This document shows, piece after piece, positions 41,867 through 51,100 of a stretch of DNA of 64,000 bases (within the stretch, counting starts at the first letter, position 1; every line of letters begins with the position of its first letter). Under the pieces are notes generated by a model that saw only the letters and a list, made by a program, of their open reading frames with translations, was not told the origin of the DNA and searched no databases. The stretch covers positions 1 to 64,000 of the forward strand of contig NZ_JAUOPN010000010.1 in assembly GCF_030547005.1 (NCBI RefSeq), read 5' to 3'. This DNA is from Maribacter sp. 1_MG-2023 (GTDB lineage Bacteria > Bacteroidota > Bacteroidia > Flavobacteriales > Flavobacteriaceae). A program made the position numbers and the translations under genes.

Positions 41867-42940
41867 ATGGAAATATTCTGGTACATTTCAATAGCCGTTG
41901 TTTTAGCTGTATTTTTTATTTTAGATGGTTATGATTTCGGAACAGGAATCATTCATTTATTCTTCGCCAAAACCGAAAAAGACAAAGAAGTAATTGCAAA
42001 ATCTGCTGGCTTATTCTGGGATTCTAATGAGGTTTGGTTAGTCGCTGCCGGTGGGATGCTTTTTATGGCTTTCCCCACATTTTACGCTTCTGTTTTTAGC
42101 GGATTCTATTTGCCATTAATACTCGTTTTATGGCTCATAATCTTTAGAGCTATCGGACTTGAATTAAGGAGTCAGTTTAAATTTCAAATGTGGAAAGATA
42201 TCTGGGATACATCTTTTGGAGTTTCTAGTTTACTATTAGCCTTATTCTTTGGTATTGCTTTAGGCAATATTGTAAGAGGTGTTAACCTAGGTGGTGTCGA
42301 TAATGGAATATCTGTTCACGAAGGACATTATTTCTTTTTACCGTTATGGGATGGTAGCTTTAGCCCTTTGACCGAGCACCCTGGAGTTATAGATTGGTTT
42401 ACAATTATTATAGGATTAATAGCTGTGGTAACCCTAGCTATACATGGTGCAAACTGGATTATCTTAAAAACTAATTCCTCTATAAACACGAAGCTTAAAG
42501 GGGTCATTTTTAAGCTAAATATTATTTTAGCTATTCTTACCGTTTTTTCATTAGTTGTATGGCAAGTAGTGAATCCGAATTCATTAGATAACTTTGGTGA
42601 CAAACCATATTTACTCATATTTCCATTAATTTACTTAAGTGGATTGGTAGGATTGTTTTTTATCAAAAAAATAAAAAAAGACAGTCACGCATTTGTACTA
42701 TCGTCTTTATTGATTGTTGGTGGCATTACATCGTCGTTGGCTTCTTTGTTCCCTGTAATATTACCTTCAGTGAACGATACTCATGAACCGTTAACTATTT
42801 ATAATACTGCAGCATCAGAATACGGGTTGTCTGTGGGCATTTATTGGGGTATTTTAGGGTTCCTCCTTATATTAATTTACATGATCATTCAAAAAAGATT
42901 GATGAAGGGTAAAGTCGACAATATGGATTATGGGCATTAG
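41867..42940 (+). CDS. cydB: cytochrome bd oxidase subunit II
   Basis: 357-residue CydB, the structural partner of CydA, with about eight membrane helices. The N-terminal LDGYDFGTGIIH motif (about 20-31) and FWDSNEVWLVAAGGMLFMAFP (about 50-70, read in parts) are diagnostic. The gene begins 2 nt after the cydA stop. Full length, no CydX-like small ORF was identified after it; a 99-residue membrane protein follows instead. Confidence 0.96.
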   Translation: MEIFWYISIAVVLAVFFILDGYDFGTGIIHLFFAKTEKDKEVIAKSAGLFWDSNEVWLVAAGGMLFMAFPTFYASVFSGFYLPLILVLWLIIFRAIGLELRSQFKFQMWKDIWDTSFGVSSLLLALFFGIALGNIVRGVNLGGVDNGISVHEGHYFFLPLWDGSFSPLTEHPGVIDWFTIIIGLIAVVTLAIHGANWIILKTNSSINTKLKGVIFKLNIILAILTVFSLVVWQVVNPNSLDNFGDKPYLLIFPLIYLSGLVGLFFIKKIKKDSHAFVLSSLLIVGGITSSLASLFPVILPSVNDTHEPLTIYNTAASEYGLSVGIYWGILGFLLILIYMIIQKRLMKGKVDNMDYGH

Positions 42941-42955
42941 TATAAAGAGACCATC

Positions 42956-43255
42956 ATGACAGGTACGTTAATATCATTGATCAGTATTCTTATAGGTATT
43001 ATTGCCGCTAACGTTTTTGGTAATTTTAAAAAGAAGTATTCTTTTGGCTTTACCGGCAATACTGTAATTGGTGTTTTTGGAAGTATCTTATTAATAAAAA
43101 CCTTTGGTCGTTTAGGCTTTAACCCGTGGTCTATAATGAACAATGGAGATTTTGATGGTTTTCGCCTAGCCATAAATTTAGTAGTATCTGCTATTGGCGG
43201 TGTTTTAGGTCTTATAATTGCAAAAAAGGTCTATCAGAAATTCAATAAATCTTAA
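42956..43255 (+). CDS. small three-helix membrane protein after cydB
   Basis: 99 residues with about three membrane helices (4-20, 36-52, 72-93), Gly-rich, loosely resembling the GlsB/YeaQ/YmgE (transglycosylase-associated) family. The middle loop GFNPWSIMNNGDFDGFRL is soluble. It starts 15 nt after cydB and is likely in the cyd operon. Function unknown; too long to be a CydX/CbdX equivalent, so I make no claim of oxidase function. Confidence 0.7.
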   Translation: MTGTLISLISILIGIIAANVFGNFKKKYSFGFTGNTVIGVFGSILLIKTFGRLGFNPWSIMNNGDFDGFRLAINLVVSAIGGVLGLIIAKKVYQKFNKS

Positions 43256-43305
43256 ACGTCACAACCTATTTATTGTAGAACCAACTTTTTCAGTTTAGGT
43301 CAGAT

Positions 43306-43425
43306 TTATTCTTTCTCTTCTTTTTTCTTGTTGAGCTTATAAATAAGCCAAATAAAACCTACAATAAAGTGAAGCAAGATGATACCTGCAATAACATAAA
43401 TCAGTGTATTTGAACTTCCTCTCAT
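43306..43425 (-). CDS. 39-residue single-pass membrane protein
   Basis: Small gene: ATG at 43425, stop at 43308-43306. Product begins MRGSSNTLIYVIAGIILLHF: a short polar head, one membrane helix (about 8-28), and a Lys/Glu-rich tail KLNKKKEEKE. The charge pattern suggests N-out/C-in topology. It lies divergent to the second SQR-like gene, about 200 bp away, between which the class A-like site at 43561 is found. I do not recognise a family; coding status is supported by the coherent hydrophobic/charged layout only. Confidence 0.6.
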   Translation of the reverse strand: MRGSSNTLIYVIAGIILLHFIVGFIWLIYKLNKKKEEKE

Positions 43426-43550
43426 TTGTAATCTATCTTAGAAAATAAGTTCAAAACTAATCATCATATAGAAATAGAAATATGATATTAATCAATTTTA
43501 GACTATAAATTGATCATCGCCATTTTACTCAAAATCTCCAAGTAAAATAA

Positions 43551-43585
43551 AGTGCTATATGTAACAAATGTTGCTGTGTAGCACT
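43551..43585 (+). promoter_or_regulatory. atypical class A operator upstream of the second SQR-like gene
   Basis: GTAAC-AAAT-GTTGC at 43561-43574 (one half-site base off) within a wider palindrome with outer arms agtgcta (43551-43557) and tagcact (43579-43585). No -7 element lies at 29.5 bp; the best is TATGTTTA at 43585-43592, only 17.5 bp from the centre. This would be a different activation geometry, or a repressor arrangement. Confidence 0.6.
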
Positions 43586-43627
43586 ATGTTTAAAGTGAAC
43601 TTCGTGTAAACTTTAAACCTTGTCATA

Positions 43628-45082
43628 ATGTCAAAAATAGTCATATTAGGTGCTGGAATTTCAGGGCATGTTGCTGCTGCGCACCTTCGAAGAAAACTAT
43701 CGAAAGAACATGAAGTTCTGGTTGTTTCACCAAATAGCAATTACCAATGGATACCATCTAATATATGGGTAGGTATCGGTCGTATGAAGTCTGACCAAAT
43801 TCTATTTCCCTTGGCTCCATTATACAAGAAAAAAAATATAAGTTTTAAACAAGCGCTTGTAACTACATTTCACCCAGAAGGTGATGCAGAAACTAAAAGT
43901 GCGTATGTAAAGATTAAATACGTTACCGGTGAAGAAAAGGGTAAAATTGAAAATATCACCTATGATTACCTTATAAATGCCACCGGACCAAAATTAGCCT
44001 TTGACATGACAGAGGGTTTAAACCCTGGCACTAATAAAGCCTACTCTGTTTGTACCTATAGTCATGCAGAGCATGCGTGGCATGCTTTAGATGATTTGAT
44101 TCAACAAATGAAACAAGGTAAGAAAGCTAAAATTTTAATTGGAACCGGGCATGCAAAATCTACTTGCCAAGGTGCTGCTTTTGAATATATTTTAAATGTA
44201 GAACAAGAACTTAGAAGGCATAATGTACGTGATCAGGCTGAAGTAATATGGATTGCCAATGAGTTTCAGTTGGGCGATTTTGGTATGGATGGTGTGCTAC
44301 TTAGTTACGGTGACAACATTATGAAATCTAGCGAAATGGTTGAAATGGTTTTTGAAGACCGCGGAATTAAATGGATTCTTGGTGCCGGGGTAAATAAAAT
44401 TGAAGATGGTATAGCGCATTATGAAACATTAGATGGAGAGTATAAATCTGAAACATATGATTTTGCCATGTTAATACCTGCATTTTCTGGTCATGGTTTT
44501 AAAGCCTTTGATAAGAATAATGAAGACATTACCGAAAAACTATTTAAAGGTTTTATGTTGGTCGATGCCGATTATACCGCTAAACCATATGAAGAATGGA
44601 GCGTACAAGATTGGCCAGAAACCTATCAAAATCCGTCATACAAAAACATATTCGCACCTGGTATTGCATTTGCCCCACCACATGCAATTTCAAAACCTCG
44701 CGTAAGCAAAAATGGTACTTCGATATCTCCTGCGCCACCGCGTACGGGCATGCCTTCTGGTATTACCGCAAAGCTGGTTGCAGACAATATCATCGATACT
44801 ATTAACGGAAAAAAAGGCTTACACCATAAAGGTTCTCTAGGTAACATGGGTGCTGCTTGTATTGCTTCTGCTGGTTATGGCATGACAAAAGGTAGTGGCG
44901 TAAGTATTACCACCTACCCCATTGTACCTGACTACAACAAATACCCAGATACCCAAGGTCGTAAATTAGGTAAAACCTTTGGAGAAATAGGTCTAGCTGG
45001 TCACTGGCTAAAACTAGCGTTGCATTATGCTTTTATTTACAAGGCAAAAATGAAGCCTTTTTGGTGGCTAATTCCTGAATAA
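43628..45082 (+). CDS. SQR-like FAD-dependent oxidoreductase (second sulfide:quinone reductase candidate)
   Basis: 484 residues; FAD-binding ILGAGISGH (about 6-14) and WIPSNIWVGIGRM (41-53) of the SQR/flavocytochrome c-sulfide dehydrogenase family. Cysteines at 142 (YSVCTY), 180 (STCQGAAF) and 411 (GAACIAS) lie in positions compatible with redox-active Cys of SQR types other than II. It is longer than, and distant from, the type II enzyme at 29638, so it is not a recent duplicate. C-terminal amphipathic region (HWLKLALHYAFIYKAKMKPFWW) for membrane docking. Followed by two small genes in one operon. Sulfide oxidation is likely, but polysulfide or another thiol substrate is possible. Confidence 0.83.
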   Translation: MSKIVILGAGISGHVAAAHLRRKLSKEHEVLVVSPNSNYQWIPSNIWVGIGRMKSDQILFPLAPLYKKKNISFKQALVTTFHPEGDAETKSAYVKIKYVTGEEKGKIENITYDYLINATGPKLAFDMTEGLNPGTNKAYSVCTYSHAEHAWHALDDLIQQMKQGKKAKILIGTGHAKSTCQGAAFEYILNVEQELRRHNVRDQAEVIWIANEFQLGDFGMDGVLLSYGDNIMKSSEMVEMVFEDRGIKWILGAGVNKIEDGIAHYETLDGEYKSETYDFAMLIPAFSGHGFKAFDKNNEDITEKLFKGFMLVDADYTAKPYEEWSVQDWPETYQNPSYKNIFAPGIAFAPPHAISKPRVSKNGTSISPAPPRTGMPSGITAKLVADNIIDTINGKKGLHHKGSLGNMGAACIASAGYGMTKGSGVSITTYPIVPDYNKYPDTQGRKLGKTFGEIGLAGHWLKLALHYAFIYKAKMKPFWWLIPE

Positions 45083-45137
45083 TTTCAAGTGCAACATCTC
45101 TAAAACTTGAAAGAATAATACTTAAAATCTAAAAAAA

Positions 45138-45278
45138 ATGACACAAAGAATATCAAAATCTAAGCGCTTTTATATGATGAACCCCATAATTCAATTCTTT
45201 AAATTCATTTGGTTGAGTATAAAAATCATGTTAGTAGTTGCCGGTGGTCATGGCGGTACTAGAAAAGCTAATAATTAA
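45138..45278 (+). CDS. 46-residue membrane-associated protein between SQR-like and DUF6132 genes
   Basis: ATG at 45138, stop at 45276-45278. Basic head (MTQRISKSKRFYMMNP), one amphipathic to hydrophobic segment (about 17-35: IIQFFKFIWLSIKIMLVVA), then GGHGGTRKANN. The stop TAA shares a base with the ATG of the next gene (45278), so translation is coupled. Located 55 nt after the SQR-like gene. The HGG-like tail is unusual; function unknown. Confidence 0.68.
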   Translation: MTQRISKSKRFYMMNPIIQFFKFIWLSIKIMLVVAGGHGGTRKANN

Positions 45279-45472
45279 TGAATAAGAAAACACTTGTCAT
45301 TACCACTATAGGCATAGTCATCGGTGCTATTGCCGGTTACCTATATTATGTCGAAATAGGCTGTCTAAGTGGTACTTGTGCAATTACATCTAAACCCCTA
45401 AATAGCACATTATACGGTAGCTTAATGGGTGGTTTACTTGCTAATACATTTATTAAATCTCCTGAAAAATAA
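45278..45472 (+). CDS. DUF6132-like small membrane protein
   Basis: 64 residues: membrane helix (about 7-25), then IGCLSGTCAITSKPLNSTLYGSLMGGLLANTF with a Cys-x4-Cys pair. The GC-SGTCAITS-P-STLYG pattern is that of the DUF6132 family, often found with rhodanese or DUF2892 proteins. The paired cysteines are at the membrane surface, where they could bind metal or undergo thiol exchange. Coupled to the 46-residue gene by a one-base overlap and closing the SQR-like operon before a terminator. Confidence 0.82.
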   Translation: MNKKTLVITTIGIVIGAIAGYLYYVEIGCLSGTCAITSKPLNSTLYGSLMGGLLANTFIKSPEK

Positions 45473-45504
45473 ACTGAATTCACATTTATTTTTCAATTGG
45501 TAGT

Positions 45505-45535
45505 AAAAGGCACTCTTTATAAAAGGGTGCCTTTT
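45505..45535 (+). terminator. terminator of the SQR-like operon
   Basis: 12-bp stem (45505-45516 / 45524-45535) with 7-nt loop, then a T-rich tail (CATTTTT). Confidence 0.83.
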
Positions 45536-45576
45536 CATTTTTAAAAATTTGTTTTTTGAGAAAGAAATTTCCTTCG

Positions 45577-45620
45577 GTAACATTAGTTACTGTGCAGGCT
45601 GTTTTACCACCTTAATTTTG
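45577..45620 (+). promoter_or_regulatory. class A operator and promoter of the RND efflux operon
   Basis: GTAAC-ATTA-GTTAC at 45577-45590 (centre 45583.5); -7 TAATTTTG at 45613-45620, exactly 29.5 bp from the centre. Confidence 0.84.
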
Positions 45621-45630
45621 TATCAAATAA

Positions 45631-46944
45631 ATGAATACCATGAAATATAAACTAGGATGGATATTGTTGTTCGTCTTTTATTCTGGCTTGGCACAAGAAG
45701 TAAAATCTATTACAAAAGATGAAGTGTTGATTAAGGTAAAAGAAAGTAATAACACACTTAAAATGGCAGAACAAGATGTGTTAGCTGCCAAGGGTGATTT
45801 CAATCAGACCAATGCTATTCTATTGCCTAACATTAGTGTATCGCACACTGGTATTGCTACCACGAACCCATTAATGGCATTTGGATCTAAACTTAATCAA
45901 GAAATTTTGACCGCTGCAGATTTTAATCCTGATGTATTAAATGACCCACGTCAAATTGAAGATTTTGCAACTCGTGTAGAAGTACAACAACCATTAATAA
46001 ACTTCGATGGCATCTACCAGCGTAAAGCGGCAAAGGCAAAATTGACCGCTACCGAACTACAGTCTGGCAGAACAGTTGATTACTTAGCTCTTGAAGTTGA
46101 AAAGGCGTACATGCAATTACAACTTGCTTATAAAACCGTTACCGTTTTAGAGAAAGCTCAAGAAACTGCTTTAGAAAATAAACGTATTGCTAACAATAGT
46201 TACAAGCAAGGTTACTTACAAAAATCTGATGTTCTTTCTGTAGAAGTAAGAGTTACCGAAATCGATAATCAATTACAATATGCAAAGAGTAACATTCTAA
46301 ATGCCAGCAACTATTTGTCTGTTCTAATGAATACTGATGAAAGTGAAATTTTAAAACCTTCTGATTCACTTTCAATTACTAGTTATGCTAGTACTACGGA
46401 CATAAACTTATCGGAAAACAGAAAAGATATTTTAGCAATGAATTCTGCTACCGAAGCCTATAGACAAATGCATAAGGCAGACCAAATGGCTTTCTTACCT
46501 CGTTTAAATGCTTTTGGTACTTACGAGTTACATGACGATGATATTTTTCAAGGTCAATCCCAAGGTTATCTATTTGGTGCAGAATTAAAATGGAACCTTT
46601 TTGAAGGTAGTAAGCGTTTTGGCAAATCTCAAAAAAGCAAGGCTGAATATGACAAATCTAAATTACAATTAGAGCAGTACAAATCTGAAAGTCAATTAGA
46701 ACTTAACAAAGCGAAAAGAGGTTTTGAAGATGCACAAAATAAACTGAAGCTGACAAAGCTGGCACTAGAACAATCTGAAGAATCATTGCGTATCCGAACC
46801 AATAGGTTTAAGCAAGGTTTAGAAAAAACTACTGATCTATTACTCTCTGAAACGCAATATTCTCAAAAGCAATTAGAGTATTATGCTACAGTTTTTCAAC
46901 ATAATTACGCCTTGGCGTATGTACAGTTTTTAACAAAAGAATAA
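45631..46944 (+). CDS. TolC-family outer membrane efflux protein
   Basis: 437 residues with a signal peptide (hydrophobic KLGWILLFVFYSGLAQ) and two long coiled-coil outer membrane efflux repeats (about 25-215 and 240-437). Forms the outer channel of a tripartite pump with the adaptor (46977) and RND permease (48182). An alternative start at ATG 45640 (three codons downstream) gives a more usual leader of about 16 nt from the predicted transcription start and a better signal peptide, so it may be the true start. Under a class A promoter. Confidence 0.92.
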   Translation: MNTMKYKLGWILLFVFYSGLAQEVKSITKDEVLIKVKESNNTLKMAEQDVLAAKGDFNQTNAILLPNISVSHTGIATTNPLMAFGSKLNQEILTAADFNPDVLNDPRQIEDFATRVEVQQPLINFDGIYQRKAAKAKLTATELQSGRTVDYLALEVEKAYMQLQLAYKTVTVLEKAQETALENKRIANNSYKQGYLQKSDVLSVEVRVTEIDNQLQYAKSNILNASNYLSVLMNTDESEILKPSDSLSITSYASTTDINLSENRKDILAMNSATEAYRQMHKADQMAFLPRLNAFGTYELHDDDIFQGQSQGYLFGAELKWNLFEGSKRFGKSQKSKAEYDKSKLQLEQYKSESQLELNKAKRGFEDAQNKLKLTKLALEQSEESLRIRTNRFKQGLEKTTDLLLSETQYSQKQLEYYATVFQHNYALAYVQFLTKE

Positions 46945-46976
46945 AACCCTAATATCAATAAATACCATTCATAAAG

Positions 46977-48059
46977 ATGAAAAATAATAAATATATAATC
47001 ACAGCTATTTTAGGTGCTACAATCTTGCTCGCTAGTTGTGGCAGCGATGATAAAAAAGCAGTAGTTGACAACTCACCTGCTATTACCGTTCAAACAAAAA
47101 CCGTTTCGGAAGATAGTAGTAATCCGTTTTTAACGGTTAGTGGTAAAATTGAAGCTGCCAAGAGTGCAAACATCAGCACTAGAATGATGGGGTACGTAGA
47201 TAAAATATATGTTGGTATTGGTGATAAAGTAACCAAAGGTCAATTATTAATTAGTGTTAATAATGCAGATGTTTCTGCGCAACTGGCACAAGTAAATGCA
47301 GGTATTACCGAAGCTGAAGCTGCATATACAAATGCAGAAAAAGACTTTAACCGTTTTACTGCCTTATTCCAAGAAAACAGTGCTTCGCAGAAAGAGCTAG
47401 ATGATATTACCGCCAATTATAATATGGCAAAGGCGAGAGTAGAATCTGCCAAGCAAATGAAAAACGGTGTCAACGCTCAAATGGGCTATGCGAATATTCG
47501 TGCTCCATTTAACGGTGTGGTAACCAATAAATTTATAAATGCAGGCGATATGGCAAACCCAGGTATGTCTTTAATGGAAGTAGAATCTCCTGGTAAATAC
47601 CAAGTACTTGCTATGGTGCCTGAATCTGAAATTCTTGCTGTTAAAAATGATACTGAAGTTAGCGTACAGATCAAAGCTTTGAATAAAAGTATAAAAGGAA
47701 AAGTTACCGAAGTAAGTACTTCTTCTAAGAACACAGGTGGTCAATACTTGGTAAAGGTCATTTTAGATAAAACAGATGTACAAATACTTTCTGGCATGTA
47801 CGCTACCGTACAATTTCCTATTGCACGTAAGACAACAAGTTCTGCTGTAATGATTCCGGTAGAAGCTATAGTTAAGAAAGGTCAACTATCTGGTATTTAT
47901 ACGGTTAGCCAAAGCAATACTGCCTTATTACGTTGGTTACGACTGGGAAGAACTTTTGGTGATCAAGTTGAAGTATTATCTGGCTTATCGGCAGACGAGC
48001 AATATATAGTTTCTGCCGAAGGAAAATTATTTAACGGCGCCAAAATCTCAAATCAATAA
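46977..48059 (+). CDS. RND efflux periplasmic adaptor (membrane fusion lipoprotein)
   Basis: 360 residues; lipoprotein signal with lipobox LLASC (Cys at about 21), then the HlyD-like barrel-sandwich and hairpin: GYVDKIYVGIGDKVTKGQLLISV (from about residue 73) and ANIRAPFNGVVTNKF (about 169-183). Beta-barrel and membrane-proximal domains follow. Connects the inner-membrane RND pump to the TolC-like channel. 32 nt after the tolC-like gene. Substrate unknown. Confidence 0.92.
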   Translation: MKNNKYIITAILGATILLASCGSDDKKAVVDNSPAITVQTKTVSEDSSNPFLTVSGKIEAAKSANISTRMMGYVDKIYVGIGDKVTKGQLLISVNNADVSAQLAQVNAGITEAEAAYTNAEKDFNRFTALFQENSASQKELDDITANYNMAKARVESAKQMKNGVNAQMGYANIRAPFNGVVTNKFINAGDMANPGMSLMEVESPGKYQVLAMVPESEILAVKNDTEVSVQIKALNKSIKGKVTEVSTSSKNTGGQYLVKVILDKTDVQILSGMYATVQFPIARKTTSSAVMIPVEAIVKKGQLSGIYTVSQSNTALLRWLRLGRTFGDQVEVLSGLSADEQYIVSAEGKLFNGAKISNQ

Positions 48060-48069
48060 ACGAGTCTGG

Positions 48070-48160
48070 GTTAGGGATTGTAGCGGATACCCCACAGGCA
48101 TTTTTATGCCGAGGAGTAAGAGCGAAAAGCCCGACCGCCTGTCTTTTACAGGTGGGAACA
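48070..48160. repeat. GC-richer intergenic element with two hairpins between adaptor and RND genes
   Basis: About 90 bp of markedly higher GC than its surroundings in the middle of an operon. It contains ggcat-TTTT-atgcc (48097-48110) and cctgt-CTTTT-acagg (48138-48152), the words gttagggattgtagcgg (about 48070-48086) and agcccgac (48129-48136). From memory this resembles a dispersed intergenic element seen in many Flavobacteriia genomes. A search of the rest of the chromosome would decide; a second copy is not seen in this window. Confidence 0.5.
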
Positions 48161-48181
48161 CACAAATAAAATTAAGAAATA

Positions 48182-51100
48182 ATGAAGGAAGGTTTAGCTG
48201 GTAAAATTGCCAAATTATTTATAGGCAGTAAGTTAACGGTACTTTTAATGATTGTATTCATGGTCATTGGGGTGTACAGTTCGTTTTTGATTCCAAGGGA
48301 AGAAGAACCACAAATAGATGTGCCTATGGCAGACATTTTTGTAGGCTACCCTGGCGCGAGTCCCGAAGAAGTAGAATCGCGGGTAATCAAACCTTTAGAG
48401 AAATTAATTTCTAACATCAAAGGTGTAGAGTATGTGTATTCAACATCTATGAAAGAACAAGGTATGGTCATCGTTCAGTTTTATGTGGGCGAAGATATAG
48501 AGCGTTCTTTTGTAAAACTATACAACGAAATTAATAAGCATATGGATATTATGCCGCAAGGCGTAACCTTTCCGTTAGTAAAAACCCGTGCTATTGATGA
48601 TGTACCTATGCTGGGACTTACCCTATGGAGCGAAAACTATGATGGGTATCAGTTAAGCCAAATGGCTCAAGAACTAGAAGGTGAAATCAAGAAAGTAAAT
48701 GATGTTGCCATTACTCATAAAATAGGAAATCAAGACCGTCAATTACGCGTGGTTCTAGATAAAGACAAACTAGCCGCTAGCGGATTGGATTTCTTATCTG
48801 TTTCTGAAATGATAAAGGCGAATAATGCCCAATTGAGTTCTGGTAGTTTTGATAAAAATGATACGGAGTTCTTAGTGAATACAGGTAATTTTTTGGCATC
48901 GGTTACTGATGTTGAAAATCTTGTAGTTGGTGTTCAACAAAATCAACCTATTTATTTAAAGCAAATTGCCAGCATTATCGACGGACCAGAAATTCCTCAA
49001 AGTTATGTTTCATTAGGTTTTGGTCAAGCAAGCGATAAGGTCTCAGATTACAAATCTGAATACCCTGCCGTTACTATATCGGTAGCAAAAAGAAAAGGTG
49101 CAGATGCAATGAAAATTGCCGACATCGTTATTGATAAAGTTGAACACTTACGTACTACGTTGATTCCTGATGATGTTCATGTAGAAATCACCAGAAATTA
49201 TGGTGAAACGGCATCCCACAAAGTGTCTGAACTTTTATTACACTTAATAGGTTCTATAATTGCGGTAACTTTAGTTGTGATGCTGGCTATGGGCTGGCGT
49301 GGTGGCTTGGTAGTATTCTTGTCGGTGCCTATTACGTTTGCCTTAACATTGTTAAGCTATTATATGCTTGATTATACATTGAACAGAATTACATTATTTG
49401 CTTTAGTTTTTGTGACAGGCATTGTGGTAGATGATTCCATTATTATAGCCGAGAATATGCACCGGCATTTTAAAATGAAGCGCCTACCCTTTAAACAGGC
49501 AGCCCTCTATGCAATTAACGAAGTTGGTAATCCTACCATCTTGGCAACATTTACTGTAATTGCCTCTGTACTACCAATGGCATTCGTATCTGGACTTATG
49601 GGACCATATATGGCACCTATGCCAATTGGAGCTTCTATTGCCATGATTTTATCACTTTTTGTAGCATTGACAATAACGCCTTATTTAGGGTATATTTTCT
49701 TGAGAGAAAAAGGTAAAAAAGGCGAAGTAGAAAAGGTAGAGAAACCATTGGAGGAAACCTATATCTACAAAATTTACAACAAATATGAACGTCCACTAAT
49801 TGAAAACAAAAGCAAACGTTGGTTGTTTTTAGGACTGACATTTTTAATGCTAATGGGATCAATGGTATTGTTTTTTACCAAATCTGTAGCTGTTAAAATG
49901 TTGCCTTTTGATAACAAAAACGAGTTTCAAGTGGTTATTGATATGCCAGAAGGTACTACCCTTGAGCGTACAGGTGTAGTTGCTCAAGAAATTGCTCAAT
50001 ATCTTTCTACTAGACCAGAGGTTGTTAATTATCAAAACTATGTGGGTACCTCTGCCCCTATTACCTTTAACGGATTGGTACGTCATTATGATTTACGTGG
50101 TGGTAGTAATATGGCAGATATTCAAGTAAACCTTATTGATAAAGACGAACGTTCTGCTCAAAGTCATGATATTGCGAGTTTACTGAGACCAGATATCCAA
50201 AAAATAGCCGCTAAATACAATGCCAATGTTAAGTTAGTTGAGGTTCCGCCAGGACCTCCTGTACTTTCTACGATTGTAGCAGAAGTATACGGACCTGATT
50301 ATGAGGAACAGATTAAAATTGCGAATAGTGTAAAAGATATCTTGAAAAACACTGATGATGTTGTAGATATCGACTGGCTTGTGGAAGCTGACCAAACGGA
50401 ATATAAATTTGAAATTAACAAAGAGAAAGCAATGCTTTATGGCGTGGCGCCACAACAAATTGCCTATACCATGAATATGGCTTTATCTAATAGAGCAATC
50501 ACAAATTTATATGATGAGAATGCAATAGACCAAGTTGGTTTGGTACTGGCTTTAGATGAAAAAGAAAAATCGACTATTACAGATATTTCACAACTGAAAA
50601 TTACCTCTAAACAAGGTAACATGGTTCCTATTGCCGATTTAGTAGATATTAAAGAAACCATAAGCGCAAAGAGCATTTACCGTAAGAACCAAAAGCGTGT
50701 TGTATATGTAATGGCAGATATGGCCGGAGAATTGGAGAGTCCCGCATACGCAATATTAGGTATGGAAGAAAAGCTTAAAGAAATTGCGCTACCAAAAGGA
50801 TATCAAATTACCGAAATGTACTTAGGTCAACCTGAGTTTGAAGATGACTATACCGTTAAATGGGATGGCGAATGGCAAATTACTCTAGAAGTATTTCGTG
50901 ATTTAGGTATTGCCTTTATGGGAGCTATCATCTTAATTTATATTTTGATCGTAGGATGGTTTCAAAACTTTAAAGCACCTATAGTAATGATGGTTGCAAT
51001 ACCATTATCTCTAATAGGAATCATTTTAGGTCACTGGATCATGGGAGCATTTTTTACCGCTACTTCTTTTATTGGTATGATTGCCCTTGCAGGTATTATG

